64,000 bases of DNA from Pontibacillus marinus BH030004 = DSM 16465 (GTDB lineage Bacteria > Bacillota > Bacilli > Bacillales > BH030062), in the NCBI RefSeq assembly GCF_000425225.1, contig NZ_AULJ01000008.1, positions 124,001 through 188,000 of the forward strand. The letters run 5' to 3'. Each line of letters starts with the position of its first letter. Positions within the stretch are counted from its first letter, which is position 1. A program made the position numbers and the translations under genes. The notes beneath the pieces are model-generated. The model did not search any database. It worked only from the letters and a program-made list of their open reading frames with translations, and was not told the origin of the DNA. Below are positions 16,429 through 26,556 of this stretch, one piece after another.

Positions 16429-17934
16429 ATGAATGTCAAAAGAATCATAATAGGAATACTAGTCTTCTTAACAGTTCTTCATACGGACTTACCTGAAGTG
16501 ACTGCTGAAAAGACGACTACCTTTCAAGATTTAGTTCGATTTGAAGAGGAGATCCAGTACTTACATAACTTAGAGGTAATCAATGGATTCTCTGAAACGA
16601 CCTTCAAACCACTAGCAGAGATTAAAAGAGTCGACGCAGTGCGTATGATCATTCGAGAGATGGAAGTGGATTTATCAGAAGTGCAAGATCCAAACTTCAC
16701 GGATGTTCCAAAAGGGTTCTCAGGTTATAAGGAGATCGCCAAAGCGAAAGAGCTACAAATTATAAATGGTGTAGGGAATGGAAAGTTTGCTCCAAATGCA
16801 CCTTTAACTCGCGCTCAAATGGCAAAAATTTTATCAGAAGCTTATGATCTACAAAGTCAAACTGAGGTTGCTTTTACCGATGTAAACGAAAAGCATTGGG
16901 CAAAAGCCTATATTTCTGCTTTAGCTAGTAATCGCATTACGATCGGTTATCCAGACGATACATTCCGCCCCAAAAAGAATATTACACGTCAGGAATTCTC
17001 AGCGTTCTTGGCACGTCACTTAAATGAAGCGTTTGTTCCACATGAGTACGGAAATAAGCTATCTAATATCATCAATAGCGGTAACTTTGCGAAATCAGGC
17101 GATTGGGTTTACTTTGGTGACGCTGGGATTTGGAAGGTTTCTGAGAATGAGCGATATGTGAATCGTGTAGCTTCCGATCAGGAGAATAATGTTGCTTTTT
17201 TAAATGTAATTGGTGATTGGATTTATTATTCAAATGCCCAAGACAACTTATCTATTTATAAGGTTAAGAAGGATGGTTCAGACCGTCAAAAGCTTGTTAA
17301 CGCACCTGCCATGTATCTGCATGTAGTTGATGATTGGATGTACTACACAAACCCTGAAAAAGAAGCAATTTATAAAGCGAAAACAGACGGATCACAGTTA
17401 GTCAAAATCACAGAAACAAGTTCACCGTACACATCGGCTGTACACCAAGGTTGGATCTATTATGTAGATTCAAAAAGTGGTGGCTTCTATCGCATCAAAA
17501 CGGATGGAACACAGAAGACGAAACTCACATCCGAAATGGTAACGTACTTTGCTGTGTACGAGGACAAAATGTACTATGTGAATGAGTTTGACCAAAATCA
17601 TCTCTATAAAATGAACTTAGACGGAAGCCAACAGGAAAAAGTATTAGATGAATCGATGATTGGTTTTAATATTTCAGACGAGCGTGTTTATTATATTAGC
17701 CGTGAGAATGGTAGCCTGAATACGTGCTCTCTTGATGGGACTGTTCATGAAGAATTAGACGCTAATGGTTATGGAGGTTCAGTCATGATTCATGGTGACT
17801 GGCTATACTATAGTATGTATAAAGAAGATGGAACATATCAGTGGTATAAGATAAGAAAGAACGGGGAGGATCGTCATCAGTTTCCTGTGACGATTACGTT
17901 TTCTGAAGTACAAAAAGAAGAACAGACTAAGTAG
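16429..17934 (+). CDS. S-layer-homology protein with DUF5050-like beta-propeller
   Basis: A 501-residue exported protein. Residues 1-26 are a signal peptide (LTVLHTDLPEVTAE end). Three SLH domains follow to about residue 195, seen as LHNLEVINGFSETTFKPLAE, KELQIINGVGNGKFAPNAPL and ITIGYPDDTFRPKKNITR; these bind pyruvylated wall polymers. The C-terminal part consists of repeated 40-45 residue units with DWIYYSN/DGSDRQKL motifs, matching DUF5050-type propeller repeats. The ligand of the propeller is unknown. It converges on the giant SLH protein gene, sharing a bidirectional terminator. Confidence 0.88.
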   Translation: MNVKRIIIGILVFLTVLHTDLPEVTAEKTTTFQDLVRFEEEIQYLHNLEVINGFSETTFKPLAEIKRVDAVRMIIREMEVDLSEVQDPNFTDVPKGFSGYKEIAKAKELQIINGVGNGKFAPNAPLTRAQMAKILSEAYDLQSQTEVAFTDVNEKHWAKAYISALASNRITIGYPDDTFRPKKNITRQEFSAFLARHLNEAFVPHEYGNKLSNIINSGNFAKSGDWVYFGDAGIWKVSENERYVNRVASDQENNVAFLNVIGDWIYYSNAQDNLSIYKVKKDGSDRQKLVNAPAMYLHVVDDWMYYTNPEKEAIYKAKTDGSQLVKITETSSPYTSAVHQGWIYYVDSKSGGFYRIKTDGTQKTKLTSEMVTYFAVYEDKMYYVNEFDQNHLYKMNLDGSQQEKVLDESMIGFNISDERVYYISRENGSLNTCSLDGTVHEELDANGYGGSVMIHGDWLYYSMYKEDGTYQWYKIRKNGEDRHQFPVTITFSEVQKEEQTK

Positions 17935-17946
17935 AATATGATATGT

Positions 17947-17979
17947 AAAAAGGACGTCCGAAGTTTGGACGTCCTTTTT
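17947..17979. terminator. Bidirectional terminator between two SLH protein genes
   Basis: A perfect 13-base stem, AAAAAGGACGTCC with GGACGTCCTTTTT, around a 7-base loop, has T runs in both directions and lies between convergent genes. Confidence 0.92.
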
Positions 17980-17983
17980 GCTA

Positions 17984-20900
17984 CTAATTATTAAAATAAA
18001 ACTTACTCATTAATCGTTTTAGAACGACTGCACTTTCTGCACGTGTTGTTGTGTTATTTGGTAAAAGATTATTTTGTGAAGTTCCTTGAATAATACCTGC
18101 TTGTATAACCGCAGAAACATACTCTAATGATGTTTTCTTCAGTTTATTCGCATCATGATAAGTAGTTAGTGTATCAATCTTGAATTCCATTTCACCATTT
18201 ACGAAAATTAAAGCTCTAGCTGTCATTTCCATCAATTCTTCACGAGTAAGAGCTTGATTAGGTTTAAACTGATCATTATTATAGCCGCCTAATAGATTGG
18301 CTTGTATAGCAGATTGTAATTGAGTGTAGTACCAATCATCTTTTGAAACATCTTCATAAGGTACTTTTGTATCCTTATTAGGTGTTAATCCCATTGCTCG
18401 TGTTAAAAGCACAGCATATTCGGCGCGAGTAACGTTCGCTTCAGGATCAAAGTTTCCGTTGCTTCTGCCCTCGATAATTAATTGAGAAGCTAATGATTCA
18501 ATTTCTTTTTTGGCCCAATGATCTTGAATATCTTTGAATGTTTTATCTTTCATCTGAAGAACAGCGTAGGTACTATTTCCGTTTCGGTTGAAGATTGCTA
18601 CGGTATTTCCATCTTCATCAATTTCAATACGCGCTGGAACCGTATAAATGGAATCTGTCTCTTCATTATAGGTAACAACAAGTGTTTGATCAGCATCTAC
18701 TTCACGGTCTAGTACAATGCTACGTTCTACATACTGTGTGCCAAAGGATTCAATTTTTGTTACAGTGTCGTCTTCAATGATATTCACTTCAAAATTCATT
18801 GGTCGTGATACTAGTTCAAGGTCCTCATCACCATCAATATGTCTACTGATAGACTCTTGAACATTATCTGATGATTCACGTATACTTACTTCAATCTTAG
18901 CATCCTCACTAATATCACTGAAGTCAGTCATTTCTAATGGAAGCTGATAGGACCCACTATTTGATTTAATATAAAGGTGTTTTTCCTCTCCTTCTTCTTC
19001 CTTGGCACTATCAAGGAAGGACTTAGAAATGGAGAAGTCTACATAATCAGAATCATTTTCGCTCTCATATTCATAAATTTCTATAGGCTGTGTTGTAGTA
19101 CGTTTGATAAAGATATCCTTGTCGAATACTTCAACTTCAATTTCAGCTGTTGTTTCTCCGTCTTCTCCTTCAAGAATGTGCTCGATGACTTCATCAATCT
19201 CTTCATCAGTAAGTTCAGTCTCTTGATTATCCTCTTCATCTTCTTCGTAATTATCATCAATAATGACAGGTGTACTGTTATAAGATGAGTCATCCTCAGT
19301 ATTGGATTCCTCTTGAGTTGGATCCTCAGTTGTATCATTAGTACTATCATTTGAGGTATCAGTATTACTATCCCCAGTAGAATCACCATCAGTAGATCCA
19401 GAAGTATCAGTTGATGTATCATCAGATGGCGAGCTGCTAGATCCATCAAACGTTTTTGTTAGTGAAAATGACTGACTAGATTCTGTACCATTTAATTTTG
19501 CTGTTACTGCAAAATTAAGTGTTTTACCCATCCAATCACCAGTGACATAGCTTGTCACATCGTATTGCGTTTCTGTCAATGCATTCCCAAGACTAGAGAT
19601 AGTTGTAGCTCCATCCTCTTGGAAGTATAGATTGTATCCATCTGCATAGGCATTAGCATCCCAAGTTAAGAAAAATTGTCCTTCAGCATTAGCTGTGAGT
19701 TTCAAATTGTTCGGTGACTGAACGTCAAAGGATTGTGTTACATCAAATGTTTGAGTAGATTCAGCACCGTTAACGTTTGATGTTACAGCAAATTGCATTG
19801 TTTTGTCTTGCCATTCGCCAGTTGCTTTATCTGTTACATCTAATTGTGTACCTGAGATAAGTTGATCGAAACTAGAGATCGATGTGGATCCCTCTTCTTT
19901 GTAATAGATCGTGTATCCCTCAGTGTAAGGAACGCCATCCCAAGATAAAATGTGTTGCCCTTGTTCATTTAATGCATATTGCAAGTTCTTTGGTGGTACT
20001 ACATCAAAGGTTTTTGTAATGTTATAGGTTTGATCCGATTCTAAACCATTGATCGTAGATACTACTGCAAGTTGCAATGTCTTACCTTGCCATTCGCCTA
20101 ATGCTTGTTCTGTTACATTGGCTTGTGTCTCGGTGAAGAGATTATTAATGCTTGATACAGATTCGGTATCCTTATAATAGACTCTATATCCTTCCATGTA
20201 AGGTACAGCATCCCAAGTTAATAAGTGCTCACCTTTAGTGTTCTCTGCATATTGTTGATTTTCAGGAGCTTTTATCACAAACTCGTAAACCTTTTGAGCT
20301 GGATTAGATTGTATATCACAAATGTTGGTTGTAACACGGAATGTGACGGTATCTCCAAACCAAGGTTTAAATTGGCTTGGTGTGACTTGAAGTTGTGATT
20401 CTGTTAAAGAATTTTTAAGTGTATCGAAATACGACATACCAGATGTTTTATACTCTACCGTATAATCATCAGCAGTCATCGTATCCCAATCTAAGATGAA
20501 TTCATCGCTAACGTTAAAATTCGCTGTGAAGTTGGTTGGTTGAATGGCCCCAACTTTACTTGCAGAGTCAAAGCGATAGATTACCGATTTATCTTCAGGT
20601 TGAGCAAAAACTCTGCCAGTGGAGTCTGTTGTTACAAGATTAACTGTACATGGGAAGTCAGCCACCTTTGTGGTGGTGCCTCGCTCATACACGGCTGTTT
20701 TTGTGAATACATAGTTAGCATTCACATAGATAATTGGGTCAGTGTATAAGTTAGTAGTAGTTAATGCACTTGTATCAAACTGATTCATAGCATAAAAGAT
20801 GTCTGAACCATCTAAAATCACTTCTCGGTTTGGAGTAGAGAAATCCTGGCTACTTTCCTTTATTGCCCCAAAAGTTGATGCATCTATTGAGAAAAGTTGC

Positions 20901-22390
20901 GAACCAGTGCTTCCTGACTCTCCAATATAAAGGGTATCGTTAGTAGCATCTAATTCTATATCAGCTTCATAGAATGTATCTAGATTACTAAAGTTATTTG
21001 GGACTAGTTGTTCAGTCTCCGTTGATAAATCAATATGATGTAAATTTATATGCTGATCTTCAGGTGCGTAAAAAAGAGTAGAAGTCCCATCAGTTGTGAT
21101 ATTATATGGGTTTTGCTTTGTTGTTAGGTAAGTGACGGGTTCGTTATTAATATCATTAGTAGTTGATGGCTGGTATGTAGTTGATTCTCGGGTGATGTTC
21201 GTGCCACCAAAGTTGGCAATAAAAAGTTCATTATTTACTAGATCAATATCTGAAGGCATTGAACCTACAAACTTTTTATTCTCTACTTCCATGGTATCTG
21301 GATTAATGTAATAGAGCGTATTGCTTTCTTGAGAAATGCCGTAAAGCCTTTGATTTGTTTCGTCATATTCCCAATCACTAAGCTGATCGTTTAAAAGTAA
21401 ACGATTGTTCGAAGTGGTAGTCGTGCTGTCAGTTGATTGAGGGTTAAATGAGTATTGATAAATCGTTTGATCTGCAGGATTAAACATATAAACGTTTGTC
21501 ATGCTTGATCCTAGAATGAACTCTGTCTCAAAAGGTAAATCTGCTACCTTTTCAAAAGTCATTCTGGTAAAGATGTCATTATCTGTAAATACATAATTCC
21601 CTATGACTTCATATGCTGTTTCTTTTGAAGTGTCTGCATCATCAACATAAGTTCCCTTGATATTTTCTAGGTTGTTTGCATCTAGACGTTTACCTGCGTA
21701 AAAGATCTCTTGATTATCTAAGACGATTTTTCGTTCAGGTAATGAAAAACCGTATCCATCATCATAAGTGGAACGAGTCTTTAAGCTATAGTCTGTAGTT
21801 GAAATAGCATCAATAACAGAACCTGTCATATTCGATTCTCCAACATAAAGGGTGTCCGTATTATGGTCTACCTTTAGACTAGCTTGCTCGTAAGGTGAGT
21901 ATGCACCTTCGTCTTCTGGCAAAACAATTTCAGTTTCCTGATCCGTATCAAGATTATAAGAATACAATCTACCATCTGCATAGATCAGTTGATTTCCATG
22001 TACCGCAATTTCATTTGGCGCATTAAGTACATTTATATCTCTTTCTAAAGCTTTTGTTGAAATATCGACCGTTTTAATTAAATTGTTTCCTGCAAACGTT
22101 ACATAAAGCGTGCCACTATACATATCAAGTTCACTTGGGCTACTAGCTGCTAAATCAAGGGAAGATTCAATGCTTAGAGAACTTAATGATATAAAGTGGA
22201 GTGTTCCTGTACTTGTTACAGCATAAATTTGATTGTTTGGCTCATCCATAACCCAGTCTGTTAGGTCTTCATTTAAGGCTAAGTTAGCTAATTCACCTGC
22301 TGAAACCTTTTCTGGTGATGTTACTAAATCACTAAATAAAGTAGTGAAAACGAGCAACATGGCTGTAAAAAATGATACTACTTTCTTCAA
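17984..22390 (-). CDS. Giant S-layer-homology surface protein (propeller, fibronectin-like repeats, SLH)
   Basis: A 1468-residue wall-attached protein. The TTG at 22390 is chosen because AGGAGG lies 9 bases upstream and the protein then begins with a standard signal peptide (KKVVSFFTAMLLVFTTLFSD). Two related beta-propeller-like blocks of about 290 residues follow, each opening with LNxxLxDWxxDE. Four fibronectin-like repeats contain the recurring Y-x-E-G-Y-x-x-Y-Y-K motif. An acidic Ser/Asp/Thr linker and a further domain precede three C-terminal SLH domains, starting FKDIQDHWAKKEIESLASQ. It probably acts as an adhesin or matrix protein. Its transcript carries a cyclic-di-GMP riboswitch and terminator. 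Confidence 0.9.
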   Translation of the reverse strand: MKKVVSFFTAMLLVFTTLFSDLVTSPEKVSAGELANLALNEDLTDWVMDEPNNQIYAVTSTGTLHFISLSSLSIESSLDLAASSPSELDMYSGTLYVTFAGNNLIKTVDISTKALERDINVLNAPNEIAVHGNQLIYADGRLYSYNLDTDQETEIVLPEDEGAYSPYEQASLKVDHNTDTLYVGESNMTGSVIDAISTTDYSLKTRSTYDDGYGFSLPERKIVLDNQEIFYAGKRLDANNLENIKGTYVDDADTSKETAYEVIGNYVFTDNDIFTRMTFEKVADLPFETEFILGSSMTNVYMFNPADQTIYQYSFNPQSTDSTTTTSNNRLLLNDQLSDWEYDETNQRLYGISQESNTLYYINPDTMEVENKKFVGSMPSDIDLVNNELFIANFGGTNITRESTTYQPSTTNDINNEPVTYLTTKQNPYNITTDGTSTLFYAPEDQHINLHHIDLSTETEQLVPNNFSNLDTFYEADIELDATNDTLYIGESGSTGSQLFSIDASTFGAIKESSQDFSTPNREVILDGSDIFYAMNQFDTSALTTTNLYTDPIIYVNANYVFTKTAVYERGTTTKVADFPCTVNLVTTDSTGRVFAQPEDKSVIYRFDSASKVGAIQPTNFTANFNVSDEFILDWDTMTADDYTVEYKTSGMSYFDTLKNSLTESQLQVTPSQFKPWFGDTVTFRVTTNICDIQSNPAQKVYEFVIKAPENQQYAENTKGEHLLTWDAVPYMEGYRVYYKDTESVSSINNLFTETQANVTEQALGEWQGKTLQLAVVSTINGLESDQTYNITKTFDVVPPKNLQYALNEQGQHILSWDGVPYTEGYTIYYKEEGSTSISSFDQLISGTQLDVTDKATGEWQDKTMQFAVTSNVNGAESTQTFDVTQSFDVQSPNNLKLTANAEGQFFLTWDANAYADGYNLYFQEDGATTISSLGNALTETQYDVTSYVTGDWMGKTLNFAVTAKLNGTESSQSFSLTKTFDGSSSSPSDDTSTDTSGSTDGDSTGDSNTDTSNDSTNDTTEDPTQEESNTEDDSSYNSTPVIIDDNYEEDEEDNQETELTDEEIDEVIEHILEGEDGETTAEIEVEVFDKDIFIKRTTTQPIEIYEYESENDSDYVDFSISKSFLDSAKEEEGEEKHLYIKSNSGSYQLPLEMTDFSDISEDAKIEVSIRESSDNVQESISRHIDGDEDLELVSRPMNFEVNIIEDDTVTKIESFGTQYVERSIVLDREVDADQTLVVTYNEETDSIYTVPARIEIDEDGNTVAIFNRNGNSTYAVLQMKDKTFKDIQDHWAKKEIESLASQLIIEGRSNGNFDPEANVTRAEYAVLLTRAMGLTPNKDTKVPYEDVSKDDWYYTQLQSAIQANLLGGYNNDQFKPNQALTREELMEMTARALIFVNGEMEFKIDTLTTYHDANKLKKTSLEYVSAVIQAGIIQGTSQNNLLPNNTTTRAESAVVLKRLMSKFYFNN

Positions 22391-22414
22391 AATAAAACCC
22401 CTCCTCTTAAACAT

Positions 22415-22449
22415 AAAAAAGCCTTGTTGCCAAAAAAAGCACACAAGAC
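22415..22449 (-). terminator. Riboswitch-linked terminator before the giant SLH gene
   Basis: On the reverse strand GTCTTGTGTGC pairs with GCAACAAGGC (one bulge), followed by six U residues. It lies between the cyclic-di-GMP aptamer and the ribosome binding site, so it is the likely expression platform. Confidence 0.75.
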
Positions 22450-22458
22450 CCTCACGAA

Positions 22459-22545
22459 TGGTGGTAGCCCGGCGGTCATGGTCTTTATTAGACAGTAGAT
22501 CCGTGGCTTTGCGTCATCGCCTTTCGACGATTTTGCCTTTGACAA
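22459..22545 (-). ncRNA. Cyclic di-GMP-I riboswitch (GEMM), leftward
   Basis: The reverse strand carries the GEMM-I core in order: AAAGGCAAAA, a GAAA tetraloop stem (TCGTCGAAAGGCGATGA), the strongly conserved ACGCAAAGCCACGG, and the 3' part CCGCCGGGCTACC with the tetraloop receptor. A terminator hairpin follows and then the giant SLH protein gene. Family knowledge gives cyclic di-GMP as ligand. Whether binding turns expression on or off cannot be decided by eye. Confidence 0.92.
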
Positions 22546-22830
22546 CTTTTTGGTATGAAGTTGATAGAAAATTACTATATTTATAATAAGTTCTTTTCAC
22601 TAGAAGTCAAATTTTGTAGGTATATCGGTTATGATATATTTATTTGTAGAATGGACTTATCGTATTGTTTTTATTGATTAAATTGGAAAATGTGGTGTAT
22701 AATCCATGAATTCCTAACCACAAAAATTGTCGATCACTGTCGAAATGTAGGGGAAATGTACTAAATTAAATTAATTTTGTGGTACATGCATTTTAATGTT
22801 TATGTAAATGCCATTCTAAGGAGCGGTTAT

Positions 22831-23079
22831 ATGCAAACTAAAATAATATTTTTTCTTAGTGTTTTAAACTATGTCCTGATACTAGCATTAGTATATAGTG
22901 ATTTTGCGAAGAACTATCTATTGGTATCCATTTTGCCACCAATTATTTTAATTGTATTTCAAAGAGTGAGGTTAGATTCATCTAGACTAGCGCTCATCAA
23001 CTATATCCTCAATGTAATATATATACTAATCTATATAGTATTTTCTTTAATGGTCATTCAAAGTGTTCAATATCATTAA
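22831..23079 (+). CDS. Small hypothetical membrane protein
   Basis: An 82-residue protein with about three hydrophobic segments and few charges. The ATG at 22831 has AAGGAG 7 bases upstream; the upstream TTG at 22777 in the same frame has no such site. I recognise no family. It lies alone between the two cyclic-di-GMP riboswitch genes, divergent from the SLH protein gene, with no clear terminator after it. Confidence 0.6.
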   Translation: MQTKIIFFLSVLNYVLILALVYSDFAKNYLLVSILPPIILIVFQRVRLDSSRLALINYILNVIYILIYIVFSLMVIQSVQYH

Positions 23080-23232
23080 AAGGAGAAGTTAGAATCCTAA
23101 TAAAGATACCTCGCTACCATCTATAAAGCAGGGGTCTTGTTATATTTGATTTTTTGTGAATCCGCTTTCGAAATAATTAGAATTTATGATATGCTTAATA
23201 AGTATCAAGACTAAAAACCTACAAAATTAATG

Positions 23233-23312
23233 AAAAGGGCAAACTTGTCGAAAGGCAAGGACGCAAAGCCACGGGTCTAAAGTATCGTTTTACTAAGACA
23301 GCCGGTTGCCGT
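23233..23312 (+). ncRNA. Cyclic di-GMP-I riboswitch (GEMM), rightward
   Basis: The forward strand shows GGGCAAAC, a GAAA-capped stem (CTTGTCGAAAGGCAAGG), ACGCAAAGCCACGGGTCTAA and the 3' part GACAGCCGGTTGCC, all in GEMM-I order and spacing. A long terminator hairpin follows at 23329 and then the leucine-rich-repeat protein gene. Confidence 0.93.
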
Positions 23313-23328
23313 ATGAGTAAATACGAAG

Positions 23329-23389
23329 CTCCGATATTTGTTTATCACGGTAGTTCTATGTCCGTGGTAAATAAATATCGGAGTTTTTG
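23329..23389 (+). terminator. Riboswitch-linked terminator before the LRR protein gene
   Basis: CTCCGATATTT pairs with AAATATCGGAG, and inner bases TATCACGG/CCGTGGTA extend the stem; five T follow. It starts 17 bases after the aptamer and is the probable expression platform. Confidence 0.88.
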
Positions 23390-23456
23390 TGTTAGAGACA
23401 TATAACTTCAATTTTGTCCTAAAGCTTTTCGGGTTGCTTTTTAAAGGAGGAGAATA

Positions 23457-25649
23457 ATGAAACGTCAGATGTTAAAAGTGAAAGTAATAATTGTACTAGT
23501 GATGATTTCTCTTTTTTATTGGGGTGGTACTTCCTATGCTAATGAAAATGTAGAAGAGGATAAGATTACCTTTAAAGAATTGGATTCAGAGGCAGATGTA
23601 TCAATACATAAAAAATGGGAAATCACCTTTGACCGAGCAATGAAGCAAAAGCTTTTTGAAAAGAATATTTTGGTGGGGGATCGCTTAGATAACCTTATTC
23701 CGGTAACAGTGGAATCAAAAGATAATGGAAGAAAAGCTGTTATTCATCCTCCAGAGGGTGGTTATAAAGAAGGGAATATTTATTATATTGTGATCACCCA
23801 TTACCTAAGTGACCAGGAAGGGAGATTCTTCTCTCAACCAATCCTCAAGAAATTTGAAACTGAATATAGCGAAGAAGATATTGTGGAGATTCCTGACCCT
23901 AACTTAAAAGATAGACTTCTATCACAATTAGATAAGGTAACAAAGAATATAACAAAACAGGACCTTGAAAATATAAGAGGGATAGACCTTAGTAAAAGTA
24001 ATATAAAAAGTCTGGAAGGTCTCGAAATGGCTATAAATCTTCAAGAATTACATATGCCCAATAATCAAGTTTCTGACTTACAACCAATTTCACAGTTAAA
24101 ACAATTGAGGTATCTTAATGTACGGAATAATAACATCACGGACTTAGATCCTGTAAAGGAATTAAGTCAACTTCAAGTGTTATATGCAAGTCAAAACAAA
24201 ATAAAAAATCTTGATCCATTGGCTCAGCTGTTTAACTTAAGGAAGTTAGATATGGACTCTAACAATATAGAAAATATAGAACCATTAAGAAGTTTAGGAA
24301 CACTGTATTATATTTCGCTACTACAGAACCCATTGTCCGATGAGGCGATGGATGTAATTAATAATCTAAGACAACATGTTTATACAGTTCGTTATGGAAC
24401 AGAATTTCATTTTGAAGATCCTAATCTAGAAGAGGTAGTAAGGATGTCTCAGCATATTGAAAAAGATGTGCCGATTTATACAAGTGATGTAGATACACTT
24501 TATAACCTGGAGATTTATGATAGAAACATAAAAAGCTTAGAGGGGATTGGTGAATTGGTAAGCTTGAGGAATTTGGAAATTTCTCATAATAATATTACAG
24601 ATTACAGTCCTATAAACAAAGTAAAAGGATTAAAGGGTCTTTCTATTAATAACACGGACCTTAAGGAACTTGATTTTCTTAAAGGAATGGATCAATTAGA
24701 AAAACTTCATCTAAAGCATAATAAGATCTCAGATATAAGTGAACTTGAAAACCTAGAAAATTTAACATTCCTTAATGTGAAAGGGAATAAAATAGAAGAC
24801 CTTTCTGTGTTAAGTGAACTTAATAAAGTCCAAAATTTGATTCTAACAGATAATCATATAAAGGATCTTTCCGTATTTCAGGAATTAGAGAATGATTTCT
24901 ACTGGCTCTACTTAGATGATAATCAAATATCTGATATTTCTCCTTTAGTAAAGATGGTAAAAGATAAAAAATATAAGGGGTTATTAGATATTTCATTTAA
25001 CCAACTAGACTCAACAAGTAAGACAGTTCAAGATCAATTGTCAAAGTTGAGAGAGCAAAATGAATATTTATGGGCTCATTTTCAAATGCCTAAAACCATA
25101 GAAGAAGGCAAAGGAATCTTATATGGTAGGTACTATTCTATTAGTATGTATAGTCTCAAAACAAAACACATAGATGTAGAAAATGCTAAGGTACAACTGC
25201 TGAATCAGGATGGTGAAGTAGTAACATCATCAACTGTCCATGAGAATGGAAGATTTAAGACTAAACAAGTTCCTGCAGGGATGTATCATATCCAATTCAA
25301 AGGAACCCATTATACTCAAGATGCTCCAAGGGAAATAGAAGTTAAGTCAGGCAAGGCTATTTCTACAGACTTGTACGTCTTTCCCCTTCAAATTAAAGGT
25401 AATGTAACAATCAAAGACACACAAGTTAAAGTGAAGGAATATGAAATTCAGTTGTTAGATGAAGAGGGCCAAGAAACAGATGCTGAAATTAACAAAAACT
25501 ACAGTGAATTCGACATCATGTCATTAAGCAAAGGTACCTATACACTTCGTATAAATGCAGAAGGTTTCCAACCATATGAAAAGGTAATCGAGCTGAAGAA
25601 CAATTTAGATGTACAGGTAGAATTAGAACCTTTAAAGAGAAGTGAATAA
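23457..25649 (+). CDS. Secreted leucine-rich-repeat protein with Ig-like and carboxypeptidase-regulatory-like domains
   Basis: A 730-residue exported protein. Residues 1-29 are a signal peptide ending SYA. An SbsA-type Ig-like domain covers about 40-135. Two blocks of 22-residue leucine-rich repeats (for example LRYLNVRNNNITDLDPVKEL) are split by a capping region near residue 300; this is internalin-like LRR architecture. The end, from about 545, has two carboxypeptidase-regulatory/collagen-B-like domains. No LPXTG, SLH or GW anchor is visible, so retention at the surface is unclear. AGGAGG precedes the ATG. Control by the upstream cyclic-di-GMP riboswitch suggests an adhesion or biofilm role. 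Confidence 0.88.
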   Translation: MKRQMLKVKVIIVLVMISLFYWGGTSYANENVEEDKITFKELDSEADVSIHKKWEITFDRAMKQKLFEKNILVGDRLDNLIPVTVESKDNGRKAVIHPPEGGYKEGNIYYIVITHYLSDQEGRFFSQPILKKFETEYSEEDIVEIPDPNLKDRLLSQLDKVTKNITKQDLENIRGIDLSKSNIKSLEGLEMAINLQELHMPNNQVSDLQPISQLKQLRYLNVRNNNITDLDPVKELSQLQVLYASQNKIKNLDPLAQLFNLRKLDMDSNNIENIEPLRSLGTLYYISLLQNPLSDEAMDVINNLRQHVYTVRYGTEFHFEDPNLEEVVRMSQHIEKDVPIYTSDVDTLYNLEIYDRNIKSLEGIGELVSLRNLEISHNNITDYSPINKVKGLKGLSINNTDLKELDFLKGMDQLEKLHLKHNKISDISELENLENLTFLNVKGNKIEDLSVLSELNKVQNLILTDNHIKDLSVFQELENDFYWLYLDDNQISDISPLVKMVKDKKYKGLLDISFNQLDSTSKTVQDQLSKLREQNEYLWAHFQMPKTIEEGKGILYGRYYSISMYSLKTKHIDVENAKVQLLNQDGEVVTSSTVHENGRFKTKQVPAGMYHIQFKGTHYTQDAPREIEVKSGKAISTDLYVFPLQIKGNVTIKDTQVKVKEYEIQLLDEEGQETDAEINKNYSEFDIMSLSKGTYTLRINAEGFQPYEKVIELKNNLDVQVELEPLKRSE

Positions 25650-25751
25650 AATAGTAGCCCTCTTCCTGCTTGCTAGGAGGGAGGGGGTGTTAAATTCTTT
25701 CATTATTAATTGTACTAAGGACGTACATTTATGATTTGAGAGGGGTTAAAT

Positions 25752-26333
25752 ATGAGTGAAACTCCAATTATTAACGAATTATCTAATTTAGGAGTAAGTA
25801 TATCTGAAAAACCTTTCGATAAAGATCAACAAATGGAACACTTAAGAAAGATAGAAAATCTGTTTAGTATCAGTATCCCTGATGATTACAAAGAATTCCT
25901 TTTGCTCTATAATCAAGTGCTTTTTGAAAACTATATAACTATTTCACCCAAGGTATTACCAGAGTTAGGTGGGCATATCCTTGAAGAACTATATGGATTA
26001 GATTGTCTTTCTTATCACATGAATAGATATAGTGATAGAATACCTAGTTCATTCATTCCGATAGGAGAGTGTGTAGGAGGGGATTTAGTTTTAATAGGAA
26101 TTAAGGAAGATTCTGATGGGAAAGTATTCATTTGGGATCATGAAAATGAGCTGCAAGCAAGGCTAATGTTAGGTGAAAAAGTTGAAGCGGATCTAAATTC
26201 ATATAAGGAAAATTTACATTTAATTTCACAAACATTTGTAGAGTTCTTAAGTATCTTAGAGATTGATGATAACGATGATCTAGAACTTGATGGTGTTGAA
26301 ATATGGTTGGATGATGATCTGTTAGATGATTAA
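25752..26333 (+). CDS. SMI1/KNR4 (SUKH) family immunity protein
   Basis: A 193-residue acidic cytoplasmic protein. The SUKH signature is present: IPDDYKEFLLLYNQV near residue 37-52, then FIPIGECVGGDLVLIGI and GKVFIWDHENE. SUKH proteins neutralise toxins of polymorphic toxin systems and contact-dependent weapons. GAGAGGGG lies just before the ATG. No toxin gene is adjacent; it begins a short run that also includes an Imm70 gene, suggesting an orphan immunity cluster. Confidence 0.85.
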   Translation: MSETPIINELSNLGVSISEKPFDKDQQMEHLRKIENLFSISIPDDYKEFLLLYNQVLFENYITISPKVLPELGGHILEELYGLDCLSYHMNRYSDRIPSSFIPIGECVGGDLVLIGIKEDSDGKVFIWDHENELQARLMLGEKVEADLNSYKENLHLISQTFVEFLSILEIDDNDDLELDGVEIWLDDDLLDD

Positions 26334-26445
26334 GCATATTAGTGATAGGTTACGCTGGAATTTGTAATAATTCCGGATGTTTTTCTCTGGAACTTAAAGA
26401 AGCAGTGATTCTATATAATAGATGCCATGATGGAGGCAAAAAATA

Positions 26446-26505
26446 ATGGAGAACAAACGAAACTTCATGGGTATATTCATGATAGTATCTGTTTATTCTA
26501 TTTAG
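26446..26505 (+). pseudogene. Possible truncated small membrane-protein remnant
   Basis: A GGAGG site at about 26431 precedes an ATG that opens only 19 codons, MENKRNFMGIFMIVSVYSI, ending at TAG within a hydrophobic stretch. It looks like the start of a membrane protein cut by a stop. It may also be chance. Confidence 0.25.
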
Positions 26506-26556
26506 TTCTTCGGTTTTATCAATATACTCTCAAAATAAATTACTAGAAGGGACTTT

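Noticed and set aside
19081-19449. Leftward frame inside the giant SLH gene
   Set aside because: It is an out-of-frame shadow in the acidic linker region and has no independent start signals.
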